This document shows, piece by piece, positions 1-11,590 of a DNA stretch of 64,000 nucleotides. The stretch spans positions 845,780,514 through 845,844,513 of the forward strand of contig NC_135232.1 in NCBI RefSeq assembly GCF_051348905.1. Direction: 5' to 3'. How positions within the stretch are numbered: position 1 is the first letter of the stretch; each line of letters begins with the position of its first letter. The stretch comes from Ranitomeya variabilis (lineage: Eukaryota > Chordata > Amphibia > Anura > Dendrobatidae). Both the position numbers and the translations under genes were made by a program. The notes under the pieces were generated by a model that did no database searches, was not told the DNA's origin, and saw nothing but the letters and a program-made list of their open reading frames with translations.

Positions 1-352
1 CATGTGGCATCAACATTATGAAAGACAATAAACATCAGTACTGAGCTGTACGTATGTGAATTCAGCTTTGGAGAAAGCTAAATCAATTGCTTGATGTTGC
101 AGCTCCACCTGCTTGTAACTGCACAAGTCTGATAGCTTTTCACTGGGCTGAGTGCTCAACACTGCTCTTTCCCATTTTCCTATGCATAGAGTTAAAAAAG
201 AGATGTAACCTGACACCTCATTGTGCTGGCAGACAGTGTTGACTTTGATTTTGAGTTTGCACAGTGACATAAAGAAAGCAGCATATCTTAGGGTACAGAT
301 CGATGAATAGGAAGAGAATCTTAAAAAATGTACAAACTTTTTTCTGGAGAGG

Positions 353-423
353 GCCTGGGTAGCTCAGTCGGTAGCATCAGACTTTTAATCTGAGGGTCCA
401 GGGTTCAAGTCCCTGTTCAGGCG
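353..423 (+). tRNA. TRNAK-UUU: tRNA-Lys(TTT) copy 1, 71-nt D-arm-deletion class
   Basis: Two bases (AG) are missing from the 3' side of the D arm (positions 21-24 of the 73-nt form). The D stem falls from four pairs to three and A21 is lost. Box A and box B are both intact but 2 nt closer. The rest folds as tRNA-Lys with TTT anticodon and G73. The spacer upstream keeps the 4 bp that most left-hand 71-nt units lack. It may be a tRNA pseudogene that is still transcribable. Confidence 0.75.
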
Positions 424-1032
424 TCTTTTAAATTTCATCCTATCACTTTGTTTAAATTTCAGCTTGTGCTTTAAGTTAAGTTACATGCTTAGTTCACTCA
501 TTTGTTATTAAAAAATAAAAATGTTGCTTTTCTTCTAGATAGGAAAAGATACATTTGAATATGTCCAAACTGAATGCACGATGCTTTGCTTGATTTTGGC
601 ATTGTACAGTGATATTAAGCAGGAACATATGTTTCCCATAAAAAGCAAGCAGAACCAAAGTGAGTTCTACTTTTCTCTGTAGCACATGTGGCATCAACAT
701 TATGAAAGACAATAAACATCAGTACTGAGCTGTACGTATGTGAATTCAGCTTTGGAGAAAGCTAAATCAATTGCTTGATGTTGCAGCTCCACCTGCTTGT
801 AACTGCACAAGTCTGATAGCTTTTCACTGGGCTGAGTGCTCAACACTGCTCTTTCCCATTTTCCTATGCATAGAGTTAAAAAAGAGATGTAACCTGACAC
901 CTCATTGTGCTGGCAGTGTTGACTTTGATTTTGAGTTTGCACAGTGACATAAAGAAAGCAGCATATCTTAGGGTACAGATCGATGAATAGGAAGAGAATC
1001 TTAAAAAATGTACAAACTTTTTTCTGGAGAGG

Positions 1033-1103
1033 GCCTGGGTAGCTCAGTCGGTAACATCAGACTTTTAATCTGAGGGTCCAGGGTTCAAGTCCCTGTTCAG
1101 GCG
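1033..1103 (+). tRNA. TRNAK-UUU: tRNA-Lys(TTT) copy 2, 71-nt class with extra D-arm change
   Basis: D-arm deletion class, with a further G to A in the residual D-stem 3' strand (GTAACATC instead of GTAGCATC) that breaks the C11-G24 pair. It is the most damaged D arm of the full-span copies. The unit is of the 680-bp type. Confidence 0.65.
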
Positions 1104-1716
1104 TCTTTTAAATTTCATCCTATCACTTTGTTTAAATTTCAGCTTGTGCTTTAAGTTAAGTTACATGCTTAGTTCACTCATTTGTTATTAAAAAATAAAA
1201 ATGTTGCTTTTCTTCTAGATAGGAAAAGATACATTTGAATATGTCCAAACTGAATGCACGATGCTTTGCTTGATTTTGGCATTGTACAGTGATATTAAGC
1301 AGGAACATATGTTTCCCATAAAAAGCAAGCAGAACCAAAGTGAGTTCTACTTTTCTCTGTAGCACATGTGGCATCAACATTATGAAAGACAATAAACATC
1401 AGTACTGAGCTGTACGTATGTGAATTCAGCTTTGGAGAAAGCTAAATCAATTGCTTGATGTTGCAGCTCCACCTGCTTGTAACTGCACAAGTCTGATAGC
1501 TTTTCACTGGGCTGAGTGCTCAACACTGCTCTTTCCCATTTTCCTATGCATAGAGTTAAAAAAGAGATGTAACCTGACACCTCATTGTGCTGGCAGACAG
1601 TGTTGACTTTGATTTTGAGTTTGCACAGTGACATAAAGAAAGCAGCATATCTTAGGGTACAGATCGATGAATAGGAAGAGAATCTTAAAAAATGTACAAA
1701 CTTTTTTCTGGAGAGG

Positions 1717-1789
1717 GCCTGGGTAGCTCAGTCGGTAGAGCATCAGACTTTTAATCTGAGGGTCCAGGGTTCAAGTCCCTGTTCAGGTG
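1717..1789 (+). tRNA. TRNAK-UUU: tRNA-Lys(TTT) copy 3, C72T
   Basis: 73-nt form with T at position 72, giving a G1-U72 wobble at the end of the acceptor stem. All other helices are intact. The variant is shared only with copy 4, suggesting one duplication. Confidence 0.88.
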
Positions 1790-2402
1790 TCTTTTAAATT
1801 TCATCCTATCACTTTGTTTAAATTTCAGCTTGTGCTTTAAGTTAAGTTACATGCTTAGTTCACTCATTTGTTATTAAAAAATAAAAATGTTGCTTTTCTT
1901 CTAGATAGGAAAAGATACATTTGAATATGTCCAAACTGAATGCACGATGCTTTGCTTGATTTTGGCATTGTACAGTGATATTAAGCAGGAACATATGTTT
2001 CCCATAAAAAGCAAGCAGAACCAAAGTGAGTTCTACTTTTCTCTGTAGCACATGTGGCATCAACATTATGAAAGACAATAAACATCAGTACTGAGCTGTA
2101 CGTATGTGAATTCAGCTTTGGAGAAAGCTAAATCAATTGCTTGATGTTGCAGCTCCACCTGCTTGTAACTGCACAAGTCTGATAGCTTTTCACTGGGCTG
2201 AGTGCTCAACACTGCTCTTTCCCATTTTCCTATGCATAGAGTTAAAAAAGAGATGTAACCTGACACCTCATTGTGCTGGCAGACAGTGTTGACTTTGATT
2301 TTGAGTTTGCACAGTGACATAAAGAAAGCAGCATATCTTAGGGTACAGATCGATGAATAGGAAGAGAATCTTAAAAAATGTACAAACTTTTTTCTGGAGA
2401 GG

Positions 2403-2475
2403 GCCTGGGTAGCTCAGTCGGTAGAGCATCAGACTTTTAATCTGAGGGTCCAGGGTTCAAGTCCCTGTTCAGGTG
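2403..2475 (+). tRNA. TRNAK-UUU: tRNA-Lys(TTT) copy 4, C72T
   Basis: Same C72T change as copy 3, the adjacent unit. Confidence 0.88.
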
Positions 2476-3088
2476 TCTTTTAAATTTCATCCTATCACTT
2501 TGTTTAAATTTCAGCTTGTGCTTTAAGTTAAGTTACATGCTTAGTTCACTCATTTGTTATTAAAAAATAAAAATGTTGCTTTTCTTCTAGATAGGAAAAG
2601 ATACATTTGAATATGTCCAAACTGAATGCACGATGCTTTGCTTGATTTTGGCATTGTACAGTGATATTAAGCAGGAACATATGTTTCCCATAAAAAGCAA
2701 GCAGAACCAAAGTGAGTTCTACTTTTCTCTGTAGCACATGTGGCATCAACATTATGAAAGACAATAAACATCAGTACTGAGCTGTACGTATGTGAATTCA
2801 GCTTTGGAGAAAGCTAAATCAATTGCTTGATGTTGCAGCTCCACCTGCTTGTAACTGCACAAGTCTGATAGCTTTTCACTGGGCTGAGTGCTCAACACTG
2901 CTCTTTCCCATTTTCCTATGCATAGAGTTAAAAAAGAGATGTAACCTGACACCTCATTGTGCTGGCAGACAGTGTAGACTTTGATTTTGAGTTTGCACAG
3001 TGACATAAAGAAAGCAGCATATCTTAGGGTATAGATCGATGAATAGGAAGAGAATCTTAAAAAATGTACAAACTTTTTTCTGGAGAGG

Positions 3089-3161
3089 GCCTGGGTAGCT
3101 CAGTCGGTAGAGCATCAGACTTTTAATCTGAGGGTCCAGGGTTCAAGTCCCTGTTCAGGCG
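3089..3161 (+). tRNA. TRNAK-UUU: tRNA-Lys(TTT) copy 5, consensus
   Basis: Consensus 73-nt gene. Its spacer carries two linked changes (GTGTAGAC and GGTATAGATC) seen again only near copies 28-30, more than 20 kb away. Confidence 0.95.
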
Positions 3162-3770
3162 TCTTTTAAATTTCATCCTATCACTTTGTTTAAATTTCAG
3201 CTTGTGCTTTAAGTTAAGTTACATGCTTAGTTCACTCATTTGTTATTAAAAAATAAAAATGTTGCTTTTCTTCTAGATAGGAAAAGATACATTTGAATAT
3301 GTCCAAACTGAATGCACGATGCTTTGCTTGATTTTGGCATTGTACAGTGATATTAAGCAGGAACATATGTTTCCCATAAAAAGCAAGCAGAACCAAAGTG
3401 AGTTCTACTTTTCTCTGTAGCACATGTGGCATCAACATTATGAAAGACAATAAACATCAGTACTGAGCTGTACGTATGTGAATTCAGCTTTGGAGAAAGC
3501 TAAATCAATTGCTTGATGTTGCAGCTCCACCTGCTTGTAACTGCACAAGTCTGATAGCTTTTCACTGGGCTGAGTGCTCAACACTGCTCTTTCCCATTTT
3601 CCTATGCATAGAGTTAAAAAAGAGATGTAACCTGACACCTCATTGTGCTGGCAGTGTTGACTTTGATTTTGAGTTTCCACAGTGACATAAAGAAAGCAGC
3701 ATATCTTAGGGTACAGATCGATGAATAGGAAGAGAATCTTAAAAAATGTACAAACTTTTTTCTGGAGAGG

Positions 3771-3841
3771 GCCTGGGTAGCTCAGTCGGTAGCATCAGAC
3801 TTTTAATCTGAGGGTCCAGGGTTCAAGTCCCTGTTCAGGCG
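3771..3841 (+). tRNA. TRNAK-UUU: tRNA-Lys(TTT) copy 6, 71-nt D-arm-deletion class
   Basis: D-arm deletion form in a 680-bp-type unit. The Tc1-like insertion begins 206 bp downstream of its 3' end. Confidence 0.75.
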
Positions 3842-4047
3842 TCTTTTAAATTTCATCCTATCACTTTGTTTAAATTTCAGCTTGTGCTTTAAGTTAAGTT
3901 ACATGCTTAGTTCACTCATTTGTTATTAAAAAATAAAAATGTTGCTTTTCTTCTAGATAGGAAAAGATACATTTGAATATGTCCAAACTGAATGCACGAT
4001 GCTTTGCTTGATTTTGGCATTGTACAGTGATATTAAGCAGGAACATA

Positions 4048-4077
4048 TACTCACCGGCCACTTTATTAGGTACACCT
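4048..4077 (+). repeat. Left terminal inverted repeat of the Tc1-like element
   Basis: Starts TACTCACCGGCC and runs to about GGTACACC. Matches the reverse complement of the right end except at the first base. Confidence 0.9.
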
Positions 4078-4195
4078 GTCCAACTTCTTGTTAACACTTA
4101 ATTTCTAATCAGCCAATCACATGGCGGCAACTCAGTGCATTTAGGCATGTAGACATGGTCAAGACAATCTCCTGCAGTTCAAACCGAGCATCAGT

Positions 4196-4914
4196 ATGGG
4201 GAAGAAAGGTGATTTGAGTGCCTTTGAACGTGGCATGGTTGTTGGTGCCAGAAGGGCTGGTCTGAGTATTTCAGAAACTGCTGATCTACTGGGATTTTCA
4301 CGCACAACCATCTCTAGGGTTTACAGAGAATGGTCCGAAAAAGAAAAAAAATCCAGTGAGCGGCAGTTCTGTGGGCGGAAATGCCTTGTTGATGCCAGAG
4401 GTCAGAGGAGAATGGGCAGACTGGTTCGAGCTGATAGAAAGGCAACAGTGACTCAAATCGCCACCCGTTACAACCAAGGTAGGCCTAAGAGCATCTCTGA
4501 ACGCACAGTGCGTCGAACTTTGAGGCAGATGGGCTACAGCAGCAGAAGACCACACCGGGTACCACTCCTTTCAGCTAAGAACAGGAAACTGAGGCTACAA
4601 TTTGTACAAGCTCATCGAAATTGGACAGCAGAAGATTGGAAAAACGTTGCTTGGTCTGATGAGTCTCGATTTCTGCTGCGACATTCGGATGGTAGGGTCA
4701 GAATTTGGCGTAAACAACATGAAAGCATGGATCCATCCTGCCTTGTATGGAGCATCTTTGGGATGTGCAGCCGACAAATCTGCGGCAACTGTGTGATGCC
4801 ATCATGTCAATATGGACCAAAATCTCTGAGGAATGCTTCCAGCACCTTGTTGAATCTATGCCACGAAGAATTGAGGCAGTTCTGAAGGCAAAAGGGGGTC
4901 CAACCCGTTACTAG
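4196..4914 (+). pseudogene. Tc1-like transposase remnant, middle of catalytic domain missing
   Basis: An open frame starts at 4196 (MGKKGDLSAFERGMVV). Residues about 5-55 form the first helix-turn-helix of the paired-like DNA-binding region. Residues about 60-115 form the second, with a GRPKS AT-hook-like stretch near residue 95. WSDESRF near residues 149-155 holds the first catalytic aspartate. The frame stays Tc1-like to DPSCLV (about residue 183), then meets a deletion joining it out of frame to the C-terminal part. That part is readable as EHLWDVQPTNL at 4750 onward to a TAG at 4912-4914, and keeps the third acidic position (E of EHLW). The second aspartate region is gone, so no active transposase can be made. 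The 229-residue open frame ending at 4885 has an unrelated tail from the wrong frame. Confidence 0.92.
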
Positions 4915-4916
4915 CA

Positions 4917-4946
4917 TGGTGTACCTAATAAAGTGGCCGGTGAGTG
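4917..4946 (+). repeat. Right terminal inverted repeat of the Tc1-like element
   Basis: Ends AAAGTGGCCGGTGAGTG, followed by the TA target duplicate. It is the reverse complement of the left end, with C in place of the left terminal T. Confidence 0.9.
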
Positions 4947-5362
4947 TATGTTTCCCATAAAAAGCAAGCAGAACCAAAGTGAGTTCTACTTTTCTCTGTA
5001 GCACATGTGGCATCAACATTATGAAAGACAATAAACATCAGTACTGAGCTGTACGTATGTGAATTCAGCTTTGGAGAAAGCTAAATCAATTGCTTGATGT
5101 TGCAGCTCCACCTGCTTGTAACTGCACAAGTCTGATAGCTTTTCACTGGGCTGAGTGCTCAACACTGCTCTTTCCCATTTTCCTATGCATAGAGTTAAAA
5201 AAGAGATGTAACCTGACACCTCATTGTGCTGGCAGACAGTGTTGACTTTGATTTTGAGTTTGCACAGTGACATAAAGAAAGCAGCATATCTTAGGGTACA
5301 GATCGATGAATAGGAAGAGAATCTTAAAAAATGTACAAACTTTTTTCTGGAGAGGGCCTGGG

Positions 5363-5374
5363 TAGCTCAGTCGG
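5363..5374 (+). promoter_or_regulatory. Pol III internal promoter box A (representative)
   Basis: TAGCTCAGTCGG at tRNA positions 8-19 fits the eukaryotic A box that binds TFIIIC. Same offset in every copy. Copies 28 and 29 have C at position 16. In the 71-nt class the box itself is untouched because the deletion lies just after it. Confidence 0.9.
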
Positions 5375-5406
5375 TAGAGCATCAGACTTTTAATCTGAGG
5401 GTCCAG

Positions 5407-5417
5407 GGTTCAAGTCC
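5407..5417 (+). promoter_or_regulatory. Pol III internal promoter box B (representative)
   Basis: GGTTCAAGTCC at tRNA positions 52-62 fits the B-box consensus GGTTCRANTCC. I saw no copy with a change in this box except the truncated copy 19, which lacks it. Confidence 0.9.
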
Positions 5418-5430
5418 CTGTTCAGGCGTC

Positions 5431-5434
5431 TTTT
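5431..5434 (+). terminator. Pol III terminator (representative)
   Basis: Four T residues begin two bases after the mature 3' end (GCG-TC-TTTT). All full-span copies keep this short T run, the minimum usual for vertebrate Pol III. Confidence 0.85.
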
Positions 5435-6041
5435 AAATTTCATCCTATCACTTTGTTTAAATTTCAGCTTGTGCTTTAAGTTAAGTTACATGCTTAGTTC
5501 ACTCATTTGTTATTAAAAAATAAAAATGTTGCTTTTCTTCTAGATAGGAAAAGATACATTTGAATATGTCCAAACTGAATGCACGATGCTTTGCTTGATT
5601 TTGGCATTGTACAGTGATATTAAGCAGGAACATATGTTTCCCATAAAAAGCAAGCAGAACCAAAGTGAGTTCTACTTTTCTCTGTAGCACATGTGGCATC
5701 AACATTATGAAAGACAATAAACATCAGTACTGAGCTGTACGTATGTGAATTCAGCTTTGGAGAAAGCTAAATCAATTGCTTGATGTTGCAGCTCCACCTG
5801 CTTGTAACTGCACAAGTCTGATAGCTTTTCACTGGGCTGAGTGCTCAACACTGCTCTTTCCCATTTTCCTATGCATAGAGTTAAAAAAGAGATGTAACCT
5901 GACACCTCATTGTGCTGGCAGACAGTGTTGACTTTGATTTTGAGTTTGCACAGTGACATAAAGAAAGCAGCATATCTTAGGGTACAGATCGATGAATAGG
6001 AAGAGAATCTTAAAAAATGTACAAACTTTTTTCTGGAGAGG

Positions 6042-6114
6042 GCCTGGGTAGCTCAGTCGGTAGAGCATCAGACTTTTAATCTGAGGGTCCAGGGTTCAAG
6101 TCCCTGTTCAGGCG
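6042..6114 (+). tRNA. TRNAK-UUU: tRNA-Lys(TTT) copy 8, consensus
   Basis: Matches the reference copy throughout. Confidence 0.96.
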
Positions 6115-6723
6115 TCTTTTAAATTTCATCCTATCACTTTGTTTAAATTTCAGCTTGTGCTTTAAGTTAAGTTACATGCTTAGTTCACTCATTTGTTATT
6201 AAAAAATAAAAATGTTGCTTTTCTTCTAGATAGGAAAAGATACATTTGAATATGTCCAAACTGAATGCACGATGCTTTGCTTGATTTTGGCATTGTACAG
6301 TGATATTAAGCAGGAACATATGTTTCCCATAAAAAGCAAGCAGAACCAAAGTGAGTTCTACTTTTCTCTGTAGCACATGTGGCATCAACATTATGAAAGA
6401 CAATAAACATCAGTACTGAGCTGTACGTATGTGAATTCAGCTTTGGAGAAAGCTAAATCAATTGCTTGATGTTGCAGCTCCACCTGCTTGTAACTGCACA
6501 AGTCTGATAGCTTTTCACTGGGCTGAGTGCTCAACACTGCTCTTTCCCATTTTCCTATGCATAGAGTTAAAAAAGAGATGTAACCTGACACCTCATTGTG
6601 CTGGCAGTGTTGACTTTGATTTTGAGTTTGCACAGTGACATAAAGAAAGCAGCATATCTTAGGGTACAGATCGATGAATAGGAAGAGAATCTTAAAAAAT
6701 GTACAAACTTTTTTCTGGAGAGG

Positions 6724-6794
6724 GCCTGGGTAGCTCAGTCGGTAGCATCAGACTTTTAATCTGAGGGTCCAGGGTTCAAGTCCCTGTTCAGGCG
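6724..6794 (+). tRNA. TRNAK-UUU: tRNA-Lys(TTT) copy 9, 71-nt D-arm-deletion class
   Basis: D-arm deletion with G73 kept; 680-bp-type unit. Confidence 0.75.
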
Positions 6795-7407
6795 TCTTTT
6801 AAATTTCATCCTATCACTTTGTTTAAATTTCAGCTTGTGCTTTAAGTTAAGTTACATGCTTAGTTCACTCATTTGTTATTAAAAAATAAAAATGTTGCTT
6901 TTCTTCTAGATAGGAAAAGATACATTTGAATATGTCCAAACTGAATGCACGATGCTTTGCTTGATTTTGGCATTGTACAGTGATATTAAGCAGGAACATA
7001 TGTTTCCCATAAAAAGCAAGCAGAACCAAAGTGAGTTCTACTTTTCTCTGTAGCACATGTGGCATCAACATTAAAAAAGACAATAAACATCAGTACTGAG
7101 CTGTACGTATGTGAATTCAGCTTTGGAGAAAGCTAAATCAATTGCTTGATGTTGCAGCTCCACCTGCTTGTAACTGCACAAGTCTGATAGCTTTTCACTG
7201 GGCTGAGTGCTCAACACTGCTCTTTCCCATTTTCCTATGCATAGAGTTAAAAAAGAGATGTAACCTGACACCTCATTGTGCTGGCAGACAGTGTTGACTT
7301 TGATTTTGAGTTTGCACAGTGACATAAAGAAAGCAGCATATCTTAGGGTACAGATCGATGAATAGGAAGAGAATCTTAAAAAATGTACAAACTTTTTTCT
7401 GGAGAGG

Positions 7408-7480
7408 GCCTGGGTAGCTCAGTCGGTAGAGCATCAGACTTTTAATCTGAGGGTCCAGGGTTCAAGTCCCTGTTCAGGCG
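7408..7480 (+). tRNA. TRNAK-UUU: tRNA-Lys(TTT) copy 10, consensus
   Basis: Consensus gene. The spacer before it has the ATTAAAAAAGAC variant near 7072. Confidence 0.96.
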
Positions 7481-8093
7481 TCTTTTAAATTTCATCCTAT
7501 CACTTTGTTTAAATTTCAGCTTGTGCTTTAAGTTAAGTTACATGCTTAGTTCACTCATTTGTTATTAAAAAATAAAAATGTTGCTTTTCTTCTAGATAGG
7601 AAAAGATACATTTGAATATGTCCAAACTGAATGCACGATGCTTTGCTTGATTTTGGCATTGTACAGTGATATTAAGCAGGAACATATGTTTCCCATAAAA
7701 AGCAAGCAGAACCAAAGTGAGTTCTACTTTTCTCTGTAGCACATGTGGCATCAACATTATGAAAGACAATAAACATCAGTACTGAGCTGTACGTATGTGA
7801 ATTCAGCTTTGGAGAAAGCTAAATCAATTGCTTGATGTTGCAGCTCCACCTGCTTGTAACTGCACAAGTCTGATAGCTTTTCACTGGGCTGAGTGCTCAA
7901 CACTGCTCTTTCCCATTTTCCTATGCATAGAGTTAAAAAAGAGATGTAACCTGACACCTCATTGTGCTGGCAGACAGTGTTGACTTTGATTTTGAGTTTG
8001 CACAGTGACATAAAGAAAGCAGCATATCTTAGGGTACAGATCGATGAATAGGAAGAGAATCTTAAAAAATGTACAAACTTTTTTCTGGAGAGG

Positions 8094-8166
8094 GCCTGGG
8101 TAGCTCAGTCGGTAGAGCATCAGACTTTTAATCTGAGGGTCCAGGGTTCAAGTCCCTGTTCAGGCG
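8094..8166 (+). tRNA. TRNAK-UUU: tRNA-Lys(TTT) copy 11, consensus
   Basis: Consensus gene; copies 11-14 form a run of near-identical 686-bp units. Confidence 0.96.
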
Positions 8167-8779
8167 TCTTTTAAATTTCATCCTATCACTTTGTTTAAAT
8201 TTCAGCTTGTGCTTTAAGTTAAGTTACATGCTTAGTTCACTCATTTGTTATTAAAAAATAAAAATGTTGCTTTTCTTCTAGATAGGAAAAGATACATTTG
8301 AATATGTCCAAACTGAATGCACGATGCTTTGCTTGATTTTGGCATTGTACAGTGATATTAAGCAGGAACATATGTTTCCCATAAAAAGCAAGCAGAACCA
8401 AAGTGAGTTCTACTTTTCTCTGTAGCACATGTGGCATCAACATTATGAAAGACAATAAACATCAGTACTGAGCTGTACGTATGTGAATTCAGCTTTGGAG
8501 AAAGCTAAATCAATTGCTTGATGTTGCAGCTCCACCTGCTTGTAACTGCACAAGTCTGATAGCTTTTCACTGGGCTGAGTGCTCAACACTGCTCTTTCCC
8601 ATTTTCCTATGCATAGAGTTAAAAAAGAGATGTAACCTGACACCTCATTGTGCTGGCAGACAGTGTTGACTTTGATTTTGAGTTTGCACAGTGACATAAA
8701 GAAAGCAGCATATCTTAGGGTACAGATCGATGAATAGGAAGAGAATCTTAAAAAATGTACAAACTTTTTTCTGGAGAGG

Positions 8780-8852
8780 GCCTGGGTAGCTCAGTCGGTA
8801 GAGCATCAGACTTTTAATCTGAGGGTCCAGGGTTCAAGTCCCTGTTCAGGCG
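8780..8852 (+). tRNA. TRNAK-UUU: tRNA-Lys(TTT) copy 12, consensus
   Basis: Consensus gene within the near-identical run. Confidence 0.96.
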
Positions 8853-9465
8853 TCTTTTAAATTTCATCCTATCACTTTGTTTAAATTTCAGCTTGTGCTT
8901 TAAGTTAAGTTACATGCTTAGTTCACTCATTTGTTATTAAAAAATAAAAATGTTGCTTTTCTTCTAGATAGGAAAAGATACATTTGAATATGTCCAAACT
9001 GAATGCACGATGCTTTGCTTGATTTTGGCATTGTACAGTGATATTAAGCAGGAACATATGTTTCCCATAAAAAGCAAGCAGAACCAAAGTGAGTTCTACT
9101 TTTCTCTGTAGCACATGTGGCATCAACATTATGAAAGACAATAAACATCAGTACTGAGCTGTACGTATGTGAATTCAGCTTTGGAGAAAGCTAAATCAAT
9201 TGCTTGATGTTGCAGCTCCACCTGCTTGTAACTGCACAAGTCTGATAGCTTTTCACTGGGCTGAGTGCTCAACACTGCTCTTTCCCATTTTCCTATGCAT
9301 AGAGTTAAAAAAGAGATGTAACCTGACACCTCATTGTGCTGGCAGACAGTGTTGACTTTGATTTTGAGTTTGCACAGTGACATAAAGAAAGCAGCATATC
9401 TTAGGGTACAGATCGATGAATAGGAAGAGAATCTTAAAAAATGTACAAACTTTTTTCTGGAGAGG

Positions 9466-9538
9466 GCCTGGGTAGCTCAGTCGGTAGAGCATCAGACTTT
9501 TAATCTGAGGGTCCAGGGTTCAAGTCCCTGTTCAGGCG
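9466..9538 (+). tRNA. TRNAK-UUU: tRNA-Lys(TTT) copy 13, consensus
   Basis: Consensus gene within the near-identical run. Confidence 0.96.
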
Positions 9539-10151
9539 TCTTTTAAATTTCATCCTATCACTTTGTTTAAATTTCAGCTTGTGCTTTAAGTTAAGTTACA
9601 TGCTTAGTTCACTCATTTGTTATTAAAAAATAAAAATGTTGCTTTTCTTCTAGATAGGAAAAGATACATTTGAATATGTCCAAACTGAATGCACGATGCT
9701 TTGCTTGATTTTGGCATTGTACAGTGATATTAAGCAGGAACATATGTTTCCCATAAAAAGCAAGCAGAACCAAAGTGAGTTCTACTTTTCTCTGTAGCAC
9801 ATGTGGCATCAACATTATGAAAGACAATAAACATCAGTACTGAGCTGTACGTATGTGAATTCAGCTTTGGAGAAAGCTAAATCAATTGCTTGATGTTGCA
9901 GCTCCACCTGCTTGTAACTGCACAAGTCTGATAGCTTTTCACTGGGCTGAGTGCTCAACACTGCTCTTTCCCATTTTCCTATGCATAGAGTTAAAAAAGA
10001 GATGTAACCTGACACCTCATTGTGCTGGCAGACAGTGTTGACTTTGATTTTGAGTTTGCACAGTGACATAAAGAAAGCAGCATATCTTAGGGTACAGATC
10101 GATGAATAGGAAGAGAATCTTAAAAAATGTACAAACTTTTTTCTGGAGAGG

Positions 10152-10224
10152 GCCTGGGTAGCTCAGTCGGTAGAGCATCAGACTTTTAATCTGAGGGTCC
10201 AGGGTTCAAGTCCCTGTTCAGGCG
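10152..10224 (+). tRNA. TRNAK-UUU: tRNA-Lys(TTT) copy 14, consensus
   Basis: Consensus gene, last of the run before a 680-bp-type unit. Confidence 0.96.
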
Positions 10225-10833
10225 TCTTTTAAATTTCATCCTATCACTTTGTTTAAATTTCAGCTTGTGCTTTAAGTTAAGTTACATGCTTAGTTCACTC
10301 ATTTGTTATTAAAAAATAAAAATGTTGCTTTTCTTCTAGATAGGAAAAGATACATTTGAATATGTCCAAACTGAATGCACGATGCTTTGCTTGATTTTGG
10401 CATTGTACAGTGATATTAAGCAGGAACATATGTTTCCCATAAAAAGCAAGCAGAACCAAAGTGAGTTCTACTTTTCTCTGTAGCACATGTGGCATCAACA
10501 TTATGAAAGACAATAAACATCAGTACTGAGCTGTACGTATGTGAATTCAGCTTTGGAGAAAGCTAAATCAATTGCTTGATGTTGCAGCTCCACCTGCTTG
10601 TAACTGCACAAGTCTGATAGCTTTTCACTGGGCTGAGTGCTCAACACTGCTCTTTCCCATTTTCCTATGCATAGAGTTAAAAAAGAGATGTAACCTGACA
10701 CCTCATTGTGCTGGCAGTGTTGACTTTGATTTTGAGTTTGCACAGTGACATAAAGAAAGCAGCATATCTTAGGGTACAGATCGATGAATAGGAAGAGAAT
10801 CTTAAAAAATGTACAAACTTTTTTCTGGAGAGG

Positions 10834-10904
10834 GCCTGGGTAGCTCAGTCGGTAGCATCAGACTTTTAATCTGAGGGTCCAGGGTTCAAGTCCCTGTTCA
10901 GGCG
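10834..10904 (+). tRNA. TRNAK-UUU: tRNA-Lys(TTT) copy 15, 71-nt D-arm-deletion class
   Basis: D-arm deletion with G73; the upstream spacer lacks AGAC. Confidence 0.75.
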
Positions 10905-11517
10905 TCTTTTAAATTTCATCCTATCACTTTGTTTAAATTTCAGCTTGTGCTTTAAGTTAAGTTACATGCTTAGTTCACTCATTTGTTATTAAAAAATAAA
11001 AATGTTGCTTTTCTTCTAGATAGGAAAAGATACATTTGAATATGTCCAAACTGAATGCACGATGCTTTGCTTGATTTTGGCATTGTACAGTGATATTAAG
11101 CAGGAACATATGTTTCCCATAAAAAGCAAGCAGAACCAAAGTGAGTTCTACTTTTCTCTGTAGCACATGTGGCATCAACATTATGAAAGACAATAAACAT
11201 CAGTACTGAGCTGTACGTATGTGAATTCAGCTTTGGAGAAAGCTAAATCAATTGCTTGATGTTGCAGCTCCACCTGCTTGTAACTGCACAAGTCTGATAG
11301 CTTTTCACTGGGCTGAGTGCTCAACACTGCTCTTTCCCATTTTCCTATGCATAGAGTTAAAAAAGAGATGTAACCTGACACCTCATTGTGCTGGCAGACA
11401 GTGTTGACTTTGATTTTGAGTTTGCACAGTGACATAAAGAAAGCAGCATATCTTAGGGTACAGATCGATGAATAGGAAGAGAATCTTAAAAAATGTACAA
11501 ACTTTTTTCTGGAGAGG

Positions 11518-11590
11518 GCCTGGGTAGCTCAGTCGGTAGAGCATCAGACTTTTAATCTGAGGGTCCAGGGTTCAAGTCCCTGTTCAGGCG
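11518..11590 (+). tRNA. TRNAK-UUU: tRNA-Lys(TTT) copy 16, consensus
   Basis: Consensus gene. The spacer after it has a private G to A (CACGATACTTT) near 11750. Confidence 0.96.

Larger units (their letters stand above)
1..4047 (+). repeat. tRNA-Lys satellite array, segment 1 (copies 1-6)
   Basis: Head-to-tail units, each with one tRNA-Lys(TTT) gene and about 613 bp of AT-rich spacer. Unit lengths seen here are 686, 684 and 680 bp: a 2-nt loss inside the tRNA gives 684, and a further 4-nt loss of AGAC in the spacer about 100 bp upstream gives 680. The window begins inside a unit. The spacer has no recognisable gene. It contains short minus-strand open frames that recur only because the unit recurs. 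The segment ends where a Tc1-like element interrupts the unit after copy 6. Confidence 0.97.
4048..4946 (+). mobile_element. Tc1-like DNA transposon (Tc1/mariner), internally deleted
   Basis: An 899-bp insertion into an array unit. Removing it plus one TA restores the unit exactly (ACATATG). The TA duplication is at 4046-4047 and 4947-4948. Both ends carry the inverted repeat YACTCACCGGCCACTTTATT, extending to about 30 bp; the outermost base differs (T left, C right). Between the ends is a Tc1-type transposase gene with its middle removed. Autonomous Tc1-like elements are typically 1.2-1.6 kb, so this copy is non-autonomous and could move only if supplied with transposase. It occurs once and is not spread through the array, so it is younger than most of the array's amplification. 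Confidence 0.95.
5356..5428 (+). tRNA. TRNAK-UUU: tRNA-Lys(TTT) copy 7, consensus reference copy
   Basis: Cytosolic lysine tRNA with UUU anticodon, decoding AAA and AAG. The cloverleaf is complete: acceptor GCCTGGG pairs with TTCAGGC (last two as G-U), D stem GCTC/GAGC, anticodon stem TCAGA/TCTGA around CTTTTAA with TTT at 5389-5391, a five-base variable loop, T stem CAGGG/CCCTG around TTCAAGT, and discriminator G73. There is no intron, and CCA is not encoded, as expected for a eukaryotic nuclear gene. It has the form of vertebrate tRNA-Lys(UUU). This 73-nt sequence is the majority form (24 copies) and is the reference for the other entries. No sequence feature shows which copies are expressed. 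Confidence 0.97.
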
